Shown in pieces: positions 1 through 9,711 of a stretch of DNA of 26,816 nucleotides. The stretch is from Zygnema circumcarinatum (Eukaryota; Streptophyta; Zygnematophyceae; Zygnematales; Zygnemataceae): NCBI GenBank assembly GCA_037447605.1, contig CM074810.1:1501392-1528207 (forward strand), read 5' to 3'. Position 1 is the stretch's first letter. Each line of letters begins with the position of its first letter. The notes beneath the pieces were generated by a model. The model searched no databases and was not told where the DNA came from. It worked only from the letters and a program-made list of their open reading frames with translations. The position numbers and the translations under genes were made by a program.

Positions 1-54
1 CCTCCCCCTCCTCCACCTCCTCCTCCTCCTCCTCCTCCTCCTCCTCCTCCTCCT
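1..54. repeat. (CCT)n microsatellite at left window edge
   Basis: Near-pure CCT triplets fill the first 54 bases and probably continue to the left of the window. The tract is pyrimidine-only on the + strand. There is no sign that it is translated. Confidence 0.9.
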
Positions 55-305
55 TCAACATTCAGAGCAGAGCGTCTGAAAATCAAATTCTCCAACAAGC
101 CCCCTCTCCGCGTAGGAGAGGGTCTGCCCTTGCTTCCATTGGGGCTGTCAGGAGCGACCGCCATGGCTGAAGGTCTCCTCTCTCCGCCCCCCATCGTAGA
201 AGTGGAAGGGGATGGGAGGGAGGGCGAAGGACGCTCTTCTTGGGGTTCTCGGAATGCAGGGTTCTCAGGGTTCAGGGCCATTTCTGCAAGAAACGAGTGA
301 AGGTC

Positions 306-565
306 TTTCAATCTTTCTTCACCTGCCTCTCCCCTTCCTCTCTCCCTATCTCACCGAGGTTCTCGTTTTCCCTCTCCCTCCCTCACCTGCCCTCTCCACT
401 TTCTCTCTCCCAATGTCTTCCCCTGCATCTCCTGTTTTCCTCCCTCTCTCCCTCCCTTCCCCTGCCTGCCCTCTCTCTCTCTCTCCCTCTCTCCCCTCCT
501 GCCTCTCGTCCTCTCTCCCTCCCACTCCCGCTGCCTCTCTCCCCCTGTCCCTCGCTGCCGCCCGC
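306..565. repeat. CT-rich polypyrimidine block
   Basis: About 260 bases of CTCCC, CTCTC and CCTCCCT mixtures on the + strand. It resembles the blocks that fill introns further right, but no exon on either side could be identified. Reading frames that cross it are only serine/leucine/proline low complexity. Confidence 0.8.
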
Positions 566-1083
566 TCGCTGAGTGCCGTACGTCTGTGTCTGCCAACTTC
601 CGTACGGGGATCCACGTCCGTACCGCCAGCGAGACCCCCTACGTGCGGCCCTCGCATCCATTTCGTACGGACAGCCACGACCGTACGGCGTCGAGTGCAC
701 GACCGGCTGCAGGAAAAGGAGAGATTTGGACATGGAGTTGTTTCGACGTGGTACACGTGGTGACAAAAAACGCGTGGCAGCTTGTGGTCGCGCGGTGCTG
801 CTGGCGTTTGTCGTATTGGAAAATGTCGACTCACATGGTTTTATAAAAAACTCAAATTCAGAAAACGTACATTGTTCGTATAAATCAAACCATTCTTGGA
901 ATTTAAGAGTATTTATTTTTAAATGAATCTTGAATTGAGATGAGTAGAATTAATACAATGCTATTGAGTCCGGTGGGTCTGCCGACTGACCGCACGAGCG
1001 AGGACAAAGTTTCCATGGACCAAGTCGTACGAACCCAATCTGCGGCCGTCTAGAGATTGACTCATATTTTGTCGGACGTGGGG

Positions 1084-1216
1084 ACGTGACGCGCTGATAT
1101 GACGAGACATACTGTACGAATTTCACGGAGAACCAATAAGGTTTCGCTGACTGACGTCAGACACGTCAGTCGGTTTGCAACCGAAAACCGAGGGCAGGCT
1201 GCGTTTGAACACGTCA
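1084..1216. promoter_or_regulatory. Cluster of bZIP-type TGACG/CGTCA sites
   Basis: TGACG cores occur at 1087-1091 (within ACGTGACG), in the 10-bp palindrome CTGACGTCAG at 1151-1160, and as CGTCA at 1164-1168 and 1212-1216. ACTGACGT at 1150-1157 and ACGTCAGT at 1163-1170 form an inverted pair five bases apart. TGACGTCA is the known CRE/C-box core bound by plant bZIP factors. The cluster lies 600-800 bases upstream of the first gene. Binding is inferred, not shown. Confidence 0.4.
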
Positions 1217-1679
1217 TCGAAGCAATCGTCCGTTTGGCGTTTTCGTCGTTTTCGGAACCACGGACAGGCGGACTTTTGTTACGGTTTCGTACAGTGAAAA
1301 ATACGGGAGGGAGTGCAAACTGGAAACTAGAATCTGGAAATGAAAATTGCTTAATCGAAAGCGATTCCCTTAGCAGAAATATTCCATTTTCATAAATGTA
1401 CTTCTTCTGATTTACAACTTACCAATACTTACCAATACCAGTAACACTGACGGTTGAATTCCAACGGCTAATCCACATGATGTCGTGCACAACTGTTCTC
1501 AGTTACGACGCAAGAAATTGGGCTAGTTCAACCACGCCACGATATATGTACCCATAAATATCCCGATACACACAATACGATACGTGTACGGAGGCACACG
1601 ATCCGTACGGTCTCAAACCCCTCCGGGGGAGGTCATGATGCCTCGTGACGGCTGTCACGTTAGCTTGCAGGCTCCCCGC

Positions 1680-1810
1680 CATGGCGGCCTCTCTTGCCAT
1701 GGCATGCGCCGCCCATGCATGCCATGCCATGCCGAGTCATGGCCATGCCCCCATGGCAAGGCATGGCCCCCATCCCTCGACCACATCACATGCATGCATT
1801 GGCATCATGG
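1680..1810. repeat. CATGGC/CATGCATG-rich island
   Basis: About 130 bases dominated by GCCATGGC, GCATGCC and CATGCATG words; perfect CATGCATG palindromes are at 1714-1721 and 1789-1796. Shorter or related copies occur at 5147-5168, 17330-17595 and 19795-19905. The phrase CATGGCCCCCATC is shared between this island and the one near 17545, which suggests a dispersed repeat family. Confidence 0.6.
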
Positions 1811-1911
1811 CTCGGAGAACGAGCAGGACTCCACTTAGGGTTTCAGAAGCTTTTAGAGTTTCAGAAGCTTTTAGGGTTTCTAGGGTTTGCAGAATTTCTG
1901 GGGTTTCAGCT

Positions 1912-4699
1912 ATGAGTAGTTTACGGTCGGAGGAGGGAATCTACGAAGAAGAAGAAACGAAAAAAAATGAAGGATTCAGAGGCGAAGGAGGGTTTTCATT
2001 GGGGAGAAGTGTTGGAGTAATAGCGGTTGCTTTAGGGTTTTGGGTTCAGGCGGCCATAGGGCCGGTGGAGAGCGGCTACATAATGACCGTTCCGTTTAGC
2101 GTTCCGTTGACTGAGGCAGCAGGGCTGGTCAGCATGCCCCCCACAAGGCTCAACAACAGGTATGGAAATTGCTTCGTCCAGATGTCGATCAATCGATCGA
2201 TAGATACGTGATTGTTTGTTATTTTATCGAATAGTCGAATGAAAAATTTATGACTAATTCAATGTGACTAGTTTCGAAACTATAGCTGAGGTTCGAACAT
2301 TCCAATTGCTCCAAAAATTTTGGCCCATTTCCTGCATTTCCTTCATTTCTATCTCCTCCCTTTTCTTCTCGCCTTCGCATTCTCCTCCTTCTCTCCCTCC
2401 CTTCCCCCACATTTTCCCCACTTCTTTTTCCTCCACTCCCTCTTCCCCCCCTCCCCTCCCTCCTTGTTTCCTCCCCACTATCTACCTCCTCCTTCCTCGT
2501 CCCCCTCTTCCTCCACCGCTCCCTCTCCTTCTCCCTCCCCTCTCATCCTCTACTCCCCACCCTCCCCCACTTCCACAACCCTTCTCCCTCCTCTCCCGCC
2601 CACCTCCCCACCACCCTCCCCTCCCCTTCCCTCCCTCCCTCCATCCCACTCCTCTCCCCTTCCTCCGTCCCTCCTTCCCTCCCTCCCCCCAACCACTCCC
2701 TCCCTCCCTCGCTCACACTCTCTCCCTATCTCTCTCTCTCCCCTCCCTCCCCCTCAACGTTCCTCCTCCCTTTCTCCTCCCCACTCTCCCCCCCTCCCCC
2801 CCCCCCCCCTACTATTACTACTAGCTACTGGCTTGTGCGTGCCGGCGAGTCGGAGTGGGAGAGTTTGGGCGTGATCAAAACGAACCCTGTTGCGAAGACC
2901 AACATCGACAGCGGTCTCTCTGAGAGCGGGAAGCGGCAGGCCGTGCAGGCGGCCCTCGCTCTCAGGAGGGAGGGGGTCTGCCGGGGGGGATGCTGGATCT
3001 GGCCGTCCATTACGCAGAGGGCGTATCAGACGGCTGAGATTGTCGCCTACTCTGCGGGGGTGCCGTACAGGTGGGAGGAACACAAAGACAAAGAAGGAAA
3101 AGGAACGGAGAGGTGGGAAAAAGGAAAAAAGGTGGGAAGTTTTGAAAAGTGGCGGGCATCAAAAGTCGTGACCACCATGGCTTATCTGGACATCTATTTG
3201 TTCATAAGTTTATGTGTATGTACATTCATTTTGTTATATGTTCAATTGGGGAGGGGATGGTGTGACATTTTGCAGCCGCATTGTTCCGGAGTACAGCTTT
3301 TTGGATGCGAGGGGGCTCGGGGCCTATGAGGGGAAGAGTCTGACGGCTGTTCAGGAGGTAAGTCACCGCCATTCTCCTTTCCTTTCTATTTGAATTTCTT
3401 TCTTTGGGCTTCCCACCGTCTACTCTTCCATCGTTTTCCATCCCTTTTCCACACTCTCTTCCCTCCCCACGTCCTGCCCTCTATCTCCGTGTCTCCCTTT
3501 CTCTCGTCTACTATCTCTATAGCCCTCGTTTTTCTTTTTCCTCCACCTCTTTCGCCGTCTCCATGTGGTTTCTTTCCTGTCTCCGTCTTTCCTTCTGTAT
3601 CCCTGCCCTGCATAACACTCTTCCCCTTCCCATTCCCTTCGCCTTTCCCCATCCCCACTCACCCCACCCGCTCCCTCTCTCTCCCTTCCACCCCTTTCGC
3701 CCCTCCCCATCTCCCTCTCCCTCCTCCCGCTTCCCACCCCTCGTCTGCTCCCTCTCCATCCCTTCCAAACCTCCCCCATTTCCCCCCCCCCCCCCCTCAC
3801 CCTCTCCCCACTCTCCCCCTCCCTCCCCCTCCCTCCCCCTCCCTCCCCTCCCTCCCCCTCCCTCCCCCCTCCCCCTCCCCCCTCCCTCCCTCCCCCTCCC
3901 TCCCCCTCCCTCCCCCTCCCTCCCCCTTCCTCCCCCTCCCTCCCCCTCCCTCCCCCTCCGTCACGCAGATCTACGAGATGGACGCGGAGTCGGCCTCCCT
4001 CCGCCCCCCGCCGTATACCGACGGTACCCCGAACGAGAGCGTCCGCGACGTCCTCGTGCGCGTGACGCAGCTCCTCTCCGTCCTCGAAACGCAGTACAGC
4101 GGAGAGGCCGTGCTCATCGTCTCGCCGGACTCGGACAACCTCTCCGTCCTGCAGGCCGCACTCACAGGGCTCGACCTCCGCATGTGAGTCAGGGCCTCTC
4201 CCTCTGCCTCTCCCTCTGCCTCTGCCTCTCCCTCTGCCTCTCCCTCTGCCTCTCCCTCTGCCTCTCCCTCTGCCTCTCCCTCTCCCTCTCCCTCTCCCTC
4301 TCCCTCTCCCTCTCCCTCTCCCTCTCCCTCTCCCTCTCCCTCTCCCTCTCCCTCTCCCTCTCCCTCTCCCTCTCCCTCTCCCTCTCCCTCTCCCTCTCCC
4401 TCTCCTCTTTTCGCCCCTCACTCTCTCTCCTTCTGCCTCCCCCGCTTCCGTTTCCCCGTCTTCGTGCTGATGGGGTTGCCAAGTGGATGAACAGTTCTGC
4501 CCTACTTGTCGCATGCATTCATTTGATTCCATTTGTTGAGGGGGGGGGGAGGGGGGTGATGCATGCATGTGAGCCCCCTCCCTCCAGGCACGCCACGTTG
4601 GCCTTTGCTCCGGGAGAGGTTCGGGAGGTACGGCTTAGTACCGAACCTCCCCCGCCGCCACTCTCGGGCTATGTGTCTCTCAAAGGCTTTCAGTTCTGA
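1912..4699 (+). CDS. Phosphoglycerate-mutase-like (histidine phosphatase fold) protein, probable pseudoenzyme
   Basis: Five exons join in frame: 1912-2159, 2825-3070, 3276-3357, 3969-4183 and 4588-4699, giving about 300 residues; all four introns are GT-AG. Exon 2 opens with [13 protein letters not shown] and carries [10 protein letters not shown] and [16 protein letters not shown]. Exon 3 carries [16 protein letters not shown]. Exon 4 carries [19 protein letters not shown] and [16 protein letters not shown]. This order matches the plant phosphoglycerate mutase-like family as I know it. The catalytic RHGE motif reads RAGE, and the second-histidine region reads SPDSDNL, so both active-site histidines are absent and phosphatase or mutase activity is unlikely. 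A hydrophobic stretch ([17 protein letters not shown]) in exon 1 could be an anchor or targeting segment. The start is uncertain: an in-frame ATG at 1807 would add 35 residues, but that part looks like telomere-motif-rich leader sequence. The true role is unknown. Confidence 0.85.
2336..2812. repeat. Polypyrimidine block in intron 1 of the phosphoglycerate-mutase-like gene
   Basis: Nearly 480 bases of CCCTCC, CCTTCC and CTCC mixtures run to within about 12 bases of the acceptor ...ACTACTAG at 2824. It forms most of the 665-base intron 2160-2824. Long reading frames across it encode only Pro/Ser/Leu low complexity and are not genes. Confidence 0.85.
3425..3960. repeat. Polypyrimidine block in intron 3 of the phosphoglycerate-mutase-like gene
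   Basis: Pyrimidine-rich DNA of more than 500 bases occupies most of intron 3358-3968. It grades from mixed CT sequence into near-regular CCCCTCCCT units (3820-3958), directly before the acceptor CGTCACGCAG. It also holds a 14-base C run near 3784-3797. Confidence 0.85.
4196..4430. repeat. (CCCTCT)n hexamer array in intron 4 of the phosphoglycerate-mutase-like gene
   Basis: A hexamer microsatellite begins as alternating CTCCCTCTGC units and becomes pure CCCTCT from about 4266 to 4405. It sits just 3' of the donor at 4184. The same hexamer recurs at 6517-6745 and, as coding sequence, near 21205-21260. Confidence 0.9.
4616..4649 (+). other. Hairpin inside the last coding exon
   Basis: The 3' end of the first gene's last exon can fold into a 12-bp stem (GAGGTTCG plus GTAC pairing with GTACCGAACCTC) with a four-base bulge and loop GGCTTA. 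It covers the codons after APGEVRE. A GAG/GTACGG sequence inside it resembles a splice donor, so the last ~22 residues of the gene model are its least certain part. Confidence 0.4.
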
Positions 4700-6127
4700 A
4701 CACTGGCAGTGAGAATCGTTACCATTTCCTTCAGTACTGAACGGTATATAAAAAGGATGAAATCGTCTTCCCAGAAACGCACTTGTTTGGGTCTGCAGGG
4801 GAGGGGTCTGTAGGGTCATTAAGGGAAGATTAAAATTGTAAGGGTTACTTGAGGGTTGGTAGGTTTTGGATCTACGGAGGGTCTTAAATGTAAAGATTAT
4901 ATTTGGTGTCTAATTTATACGGATCTTAGGCCGCTTTGAATGCGGTGAATTTCATCTTGTAGAGGTCCGGTAGAGTGAGGGCATACGCCTTTGTCTGGCC
5001 CTTGCAAGGGTGACAACATTCTGTATTTTTAATCAGCCTTCATGGCACACATTTTGGCCATGTTCTGTTTGAAAAGTTGGCTTTTCTGCGATTTGCAATG
5101 TTGCGATACTTAGCTTTGCGAGCATGATGGGGGGACATGAAACTGTTGCCATGGCATGGCATGCGCCGTCCGTACCGTAAGGATATTCCCTACACGACGA
5201 ATCTTGGAACTGCGCCGTTCGCATGGAACGGCGTGCCCCATCCCAGAATAGGGATGGATATTAGAACGCAGGGTCGTGTTTTAGAATTCCAATAAAAAAT
5301 TCTAAAAGTCAGGCCGTTTTATAAAACGCTTTTAGAACATTTATACAAGCGTATGGTCGTACGGTCGTACGGTAGCATCTCTGACGGGCCAGGAAGCCAA
5401 CTTCAGCCAAACGTACACGTCGCTCAATTGCAATGATCGTACGGTAATTCTAAAAGTCTTCTAAAACACGGAAACTTTTGAGTATTAGAACGTTCTAATA
5501 CTCAAAAGCGTCCATCATTTTTCATACTGAAATCTAAAACTCTAAAAGTCACTTGTACGGAATTTCGCCCATCCCCTTCCACCAGAACGGTACTGTCCGG
5601 CGGGAAACCACGATATTCCTTGCTTAAACGCCTTTGAAACCTTTCCTTGTTTCACGCTTGTTAAAAACAGCCATCCCGCGAATGAAAATGCACCACGTAT
5701 GCATTCATTTGACTTGTCTTGATGCCGACGCAGCTAGCTGCTCGTGAAACTGAGACCTCCGTTACGCCTATATTTCGTGAATTTATTAAATTTAGCGTTA
5801 CATGGAACAGGACCGAACGCTAACCGCCGACCCTGATTGGCCGAGAGCGCCGCGCGGTGCGGGCTGCCCGCCCTGAAACGTTTCGCCGCAGCTGCCTGAA
5901 AAAAGTGGGCCGCTCTGTCAAAATTCCAACGCCGTACATGGCTAACTCACGATCCCGTACGTATTTTGGATCCACTGCAGGTTCAACTTTCAAAGTAAAC
6001 CTTGATCCTACGGATGGATCTGTGACTATATGGTAGATCAACTGACCTCCGTGAATTCCGGTCACGTGTGAACACTTTTCGACGAATCTGGAACCTTTCT
6101 ATAGTGCGAACAATAAAAAATATTCGA
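4700..6127. other. Intergenic region
   Basis: No supported coding sequence. It holds the 3' flank of the upstream gene, a short CATGGCATGGC island near 5150, several CGTACGG copies (for example around 5357-5375 and 5439), the palindrome-rich AT island at 5268-5545, and GC-richer DNA at 5820-5990 with an ATTGG box at 5836. Confidence 0.6.
5268..5545. repeat. AT-rich palindrome and inverted-repeat island
   Basis: The core is a perfect 34-bp palindrome at 5475-5508, from CTTTTGAGTATTAGAA through its exact complement. Nearby are a 10-bp inverted pair, TTTTAGAATT (5279-5288) and AATTCTAAAA (5298-5307), and the 14-bp palindrome CGTTTTATAAAACG near 5314. The word TCTAAAAGTC recurs at about 5301, 5451 and 5541. 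No protein is encoded. This could be a miniature inverted-repeat element or a decayed mobile element; no clear target duplication was seen. Confidence 0.55.
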
Positions 6128-6167
6128 CCAATAGACGCATACCACGTGTACATCACGGTACACGTGG
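6128..6167. promoter_or_regulatory. CCAAT box and double G-box inverted repeat
   Basis: A CCAAT box (6128-6132) is followed by a perfect 10-bp inverted repeat: CCACGTGTAC at 6142-6151 and GTACACGTGG at 6158-6167, six bases apart. Each arm holds a CACGTG G-box and a GTAC core. It lies about 1.1 kb before the ATG of the next gene, and about 130 bases before a CT block that could be its leader intron, so it may be close to the transcription start. This is inference from position. Confidence 0.45.
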
Positions 6168-6289
6168 CATGCCATGTGGCTGGCACCCGCCAGCTGGACT
6201 GCTCGCTGCGGAGGCCGCCCTTGATAGCGGGGCGGGGAAGTGGAGGAAGGGAGGGAGGGCCTGCGCCGTAGCGACTCTGCGGGAGGTAC

Positions 6290-6882
6290 CCTCGCTCTCT
6301 CTCTCTCTCCCTCTCTCTCTCTCCCTTTCTCTCAGTCTCTCTCTTCTCTCTTCTCTCTCTCTCACTCTCTCTCTCCCTCTCTCTCTCTCGCTCTCTCTCT
6401 CTATCTCTCCCTCTCTCGCTCGCCTGTGTCCAGTTCTTCCTCTCCCTCCGCTTTTCCTTTGAGGCAATTTCGCAGAGCTCCCTACGCCCGTCCTCCTGTC
6501 TCTGTTCTCCCAGTCCCTCTCCCTCTCCCTCGTCCTCTCCCTCTCCCTCTCCCTCTCCCTCTCCCTCTCCCTCTTCCTCTCCCTCCCTCTCCCTCTCCCT
6601 CTCCCTCTCCCTCTCCCTCTCCCTCTCCCTCTCCCCCTCCCTCTTCCTCTCCCTCTTCTTCTTCCTCTTCCTCTCCCTCCCCCTCTTCGTCGTCCTCTTC
6701 CTCTCCCTCTTCCTCTCCCTCGTCCTCTCCCTCTCCCTCTCCCCTCGTTTATACGGTCCTACTTCCTCAGTCTCCTTTGTTTTTATCCCTTGCATTAGCA
6801 GCTCCTCAGCCCTCCCTTTCCTCCCGCCCTCTCTCCCTCCCCTTTATCCCTTGCCCTCCCTCCTCGCTCACTTCTCTCCCCG

Positions 6883-6919
<37 letters not shown>

Positions 6920-6960
6920 TCTCTCTCTCTCTCTCTCAACTCCAATTGTGCATCCCGCAA
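6290..6960. repeat. CT and CCCTCT tracts upstream of the 7241 gene
   Basis: A (CT)n/CTCCC tract runs 6293-6425, CCCTCT hexamers run 6517-6745, and further CT tracts run to about 6937. A good acceptor (CTCGTTTTTGCAG) ends at 7183, 57 bases before the ATG at 7241. The block is therefore probably part of a 5'-UTR intron; its donor was not located. Confidence 0.6.
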
Positions 6961-7240
6961 TTCGTTGTGCAATCTCACATTGCCTGCAAAATTTGAAATT
7001 TTTGTCTCACTGTGAACCGGTTCCTTGTTATTGTTACAAAACGCATGAATCCGTCACGCCATGGTTTCCTTTTTTTTTTTTAAATAGCACACATTTAGTC
7101 AATTCACCGAACGTACTTTCCATTTTTTGCTGAACCTCCTCTCCCACCCCCTTTCTTCTCGCTCTCTCTCCTCGTTTTTGCAGAGGAGTAGCCGGTTTTA
7201 TCGACTTACAGGCACAGAATTCCCAAGATTTTAACACAAA

Positions 7241-9711
7241 ATGCCAAAGAAAAAGTCGCGGGATCGTGCGAAGCTTTCGGATTCTAAGTCTTTCCATTCC
7301 GGCCACAAGCACGAAACTGAAGCCAAGCACAAACATGCGCATGGAAACCGTTCCCACGAGCAACACCATCATAAGGAGACGAAGGGAGCCGCAAGTGCTA
7401 GTCGAGTGGGAGAGGGAGAGACGGAGAGAGAGGGAGAGGGCGATAGAGAGAGAGAGGGAGAGAGAGCGAGAGAGGGAGAGGGAGACTCTGCAGCTTTGAA
7501 TGCTGTCAAAGTTTCGCCGCATGAGGAGGTAATTGAGTCGTCTAAAGGAGAAAGCTCCTTCATGGAAACCCTCCGTTCTGTAAAGCCCCTCTCTTCTGAA
7601 CTGGAGCCAGACTCCATAGAGACAGTGGGAGGTAACGGAGAACGGGAGCGGGTGTTCTATGCGCAGGTGTCCGCTGAGGAAGCTTCTAAACTTAGCAGTT
7701 TAGAGGAGAATGGAAAAGGGGAGAGATCGATCACTGTAGAAGGGGAAGAAAGTGATGAATGTGAGGGTGTTCAGCAGACGGAGTTGGAAGAGGAGAGAGA
7801 GGGAGTGAAGGAGAAGGAGAGCGATCCCGCAGAGGGAGAGAGCATCGCCAGCATGATGATGAATCAAGTGATGGAAACTGCTCAATATCTTTGGAAGGGA
7901 GAAAAGAGTACTAAAGGGGTGAGAGAAGATGTTGATGATAGCAAGACCGAGAAATCGCCAGATTCCGTAAAGAAACCCAACGAGGAAGCAAATTCTTTCA
8001 AAGAAAATGCGAATTGGGCAGAGGAGTTGGAGGGGAAGAAGAAACCTGAAATTGTATATGGAGCAAGGAAGGTGAAATCGGAAGGAGGGGTAGAGACCCA
8101 ACAGGAGAAGAAATCTTCTTCTTCTCCTCCAAATGCTTCACCATTTAAGCAGAGCTTCACCGACTCGGTAAGATATAAAGCTTATCAATTGGATTCCTTT
8201 GATGAAGAAGTTCAAAAAAGGTTGCAGGAGCTTAAAAAGGGATGGCAGCAAAGAACTCCAAGTATGAATGTAAACCCTAATTTGCTCGACGATATCGAAC
8301 TCAGTCCCATACAACCAACCATGAAGCCTCTTCCGGTGGTCGAAATGGAGAGGGCGGAGGGTTCAGAGCCCAAATCTGTGGTAAAGGGTGGCTCTGAACC
8401 CCAGGAAAAAACAAAACGACCCGCCCCAAAACCCCCAGTTTTCGTAAATCCGAAAAGGGCTACTGGAGATAAATTTTTGGGCTTCCGTGATCTTACGGTT
8501 TTTGAAAACTATTCGGGAGAGATTGAGAGGGTAAAAAGCGAAGCTTCTCCGTCAGCGGGAGAGATGAAGGAGCAGGAGGGGAATCCCTTTTGGGAAAATA
8601 TTTATCCAAAAGCAGTGAGCGAGCCGCTTGCTTTACAAGGTGACTTTGGAGGTGGGAGAGGGAGAGGAGGAGAGGGAGAGAGTCAAGCTACAGGGAAGCT
8701 TTCTCAGAGAGTGGTAGTGAAGAAGGAGGAGGAGGAGGAGGGGGCAGTAGGGGGGGAAGCTTCAAACTCAACTAAGCAAGGAAAGGTGAGCCGCAAAAAT
8801 GACAAACCACAAACCGTAATTTGCAGTGGGTTCAGGCTAAAGTGCCGAATGCTTAAAGAGTTTGTTGAGTGTTGAATCTACGGACTCTCCATTTGTTATT
8901 GCGGTGCTATGTGATAAGGTTATGGGTGATTTAATTTGTCTTGTCGGTACATTGCTGATAGGTTTGTTAGTTGGTCTATCTCTGTCCCTCTCTCACTCTT
9001 TCTCTCTCACCTGCTATTCTTCCCTCTCTCCCTGCTACCCCAATTTTGTATCCTGCTTGTCCTCCCACCCTCCCACTTTCACCTCTCTCCCTCTCTCCCC
9101 ACCCTCCCGCCCTCCCTCTTTCCTCCCTCTCCCACCCTCCCTCTCTGCCCTCCCTCCCACCCTCCCTCTTTCCCCCCTCTCCCACCCTCCCTCTCTCCCC
9201 ACTCTCCACCCTCCCTCTCCCTCCACTCTCCTACCCTCCCTCTCTCCCCTCCCTCCCACCCTCCCTCCCTCCCCTCCCTCCCACCCTCCCTCTCTCCCCA
9301 CTCTGCACCCTCCCTCTCGCCCCTCTCTCCCACCCTCCCTCTCTCCCCTCTCTCCCACCCCTCCCTCTCTCCCCACTCTCCCAGCCTCCCTCTCTCCCCT
9401 CTCCCACCCTCCCTCTCCCCACTCTCCCACCCTCCCTCTTTCCCCCTCTCCCACCCTCCCTCTCCCTCCTTCCCACCCTCCCTCTCTCCCCACTCTCCCA
9501 CCCTCCCTCCCTCCCCTCTCTCCCACCCTCCCTCTCTCCCCTCTCCCCCTATAAACTAATCGTGTATTCTTCTTCTTTTCAGGGAAATGATGAGATTGTG
9601 AGCGAGGCCCCCTCCCGCCCCGAGCAGTCCTCCCTTCTTGGCCGCCTCCTCTACCTGCTCCCCTGCTTCTGGTACTTCTCATGCTGCCGTTCTGTCACCA
9701 CTGACGATTAA
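7241..9711 (+). CDS. Orphan acidic protein with His-rich N-terminus and Cys/aromatic hydrophobic tail
   Basis: Two exons (7241-8785 and 9583-9711) join in phase 0 across a GT-AG intron to give about 557 residues. An in-frame TAA lies three codons before the ATG, which supports this start. The N-terminus is basic (MPKKKSRDRAK) and then His-rich (HKHETEAKHKHAHGN). Next comes a Glu/Arg/Gly-rich tract encoded by a GA microsatellite (about 7405-7490). The middle is long, acidic and probably disordered. A more ordered-looking part follows (SVRYKAYQLDSFDEEVQKRL and DKFLGFRDLTVFENYSGEIE). The C-terminus is LLGRLLYLLPCFWYFSCC, a hydrophobic Cys-rich patch that could bind membrane or be lipidated. I do not recognise a family. 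Codon-like complexity and the clean open first exon support a real gene. Confidence 0.72.
8978..9549. repeat. Polypyrimidine minisatellite in the intron of the orphan gene
   Basis: Roughly 570 bases of CTCCCACCCTCCCTCTCTCC-like units, each about 22-34 bases long, fill most of intron 8786-9582. They end about 30 bases before the acceptor TTCTTCTTTTCAG. Long frames through it are Pro/Ser/Leu/His low complexity only. Confidence 0.85.

Larger units (their letters stand above)
55..1806. other. Gene-poor upstream stretch
   Basis: I see no gene with recognisable coding character here. Contents in order: an 8-bp perfect hairpin at 102-122 (CCCTCTCC, loop GCGTA, GGAGAGGG); a 45-codon reading frame at 163-300 starting in a good GCCATGG context but with no recognisable product; a CT block at about 306-565; a cluster of GTAC palindromes at 578-686; AT-rich DNA at 835-960; CRE-like sites at 1087-1216; and a CATGGC/CATGCATG-rich island at 1680-1810. 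The stretch leads into the + strand gene that begins near 1807-1912, so its right half is probably that gene's promoter. Confidence 0.6.

Noticed and set aside
163-300. 45-codon frame starting in GCCATGG, begins MAEGLLSPPPIVEV
   Set aside because: It has a good start context, but is short, has no motif and no clear splice donor or continuing exon. It could be a first exon; not callable.
3404-4699. Long open frames of 100-430 codons through CT blocks (also 6240-7133, 8862-9554, 14428-15135, 11607-12323 and their minus-strand Arg/Glu/Gly mirrors)
   Set aside because: They are long only because CT repeats lack stop codons. Their products are Ser/Leu/Pro or Arg/Glu/Gly low complexity, and they run across well-supported exon-intron borders.
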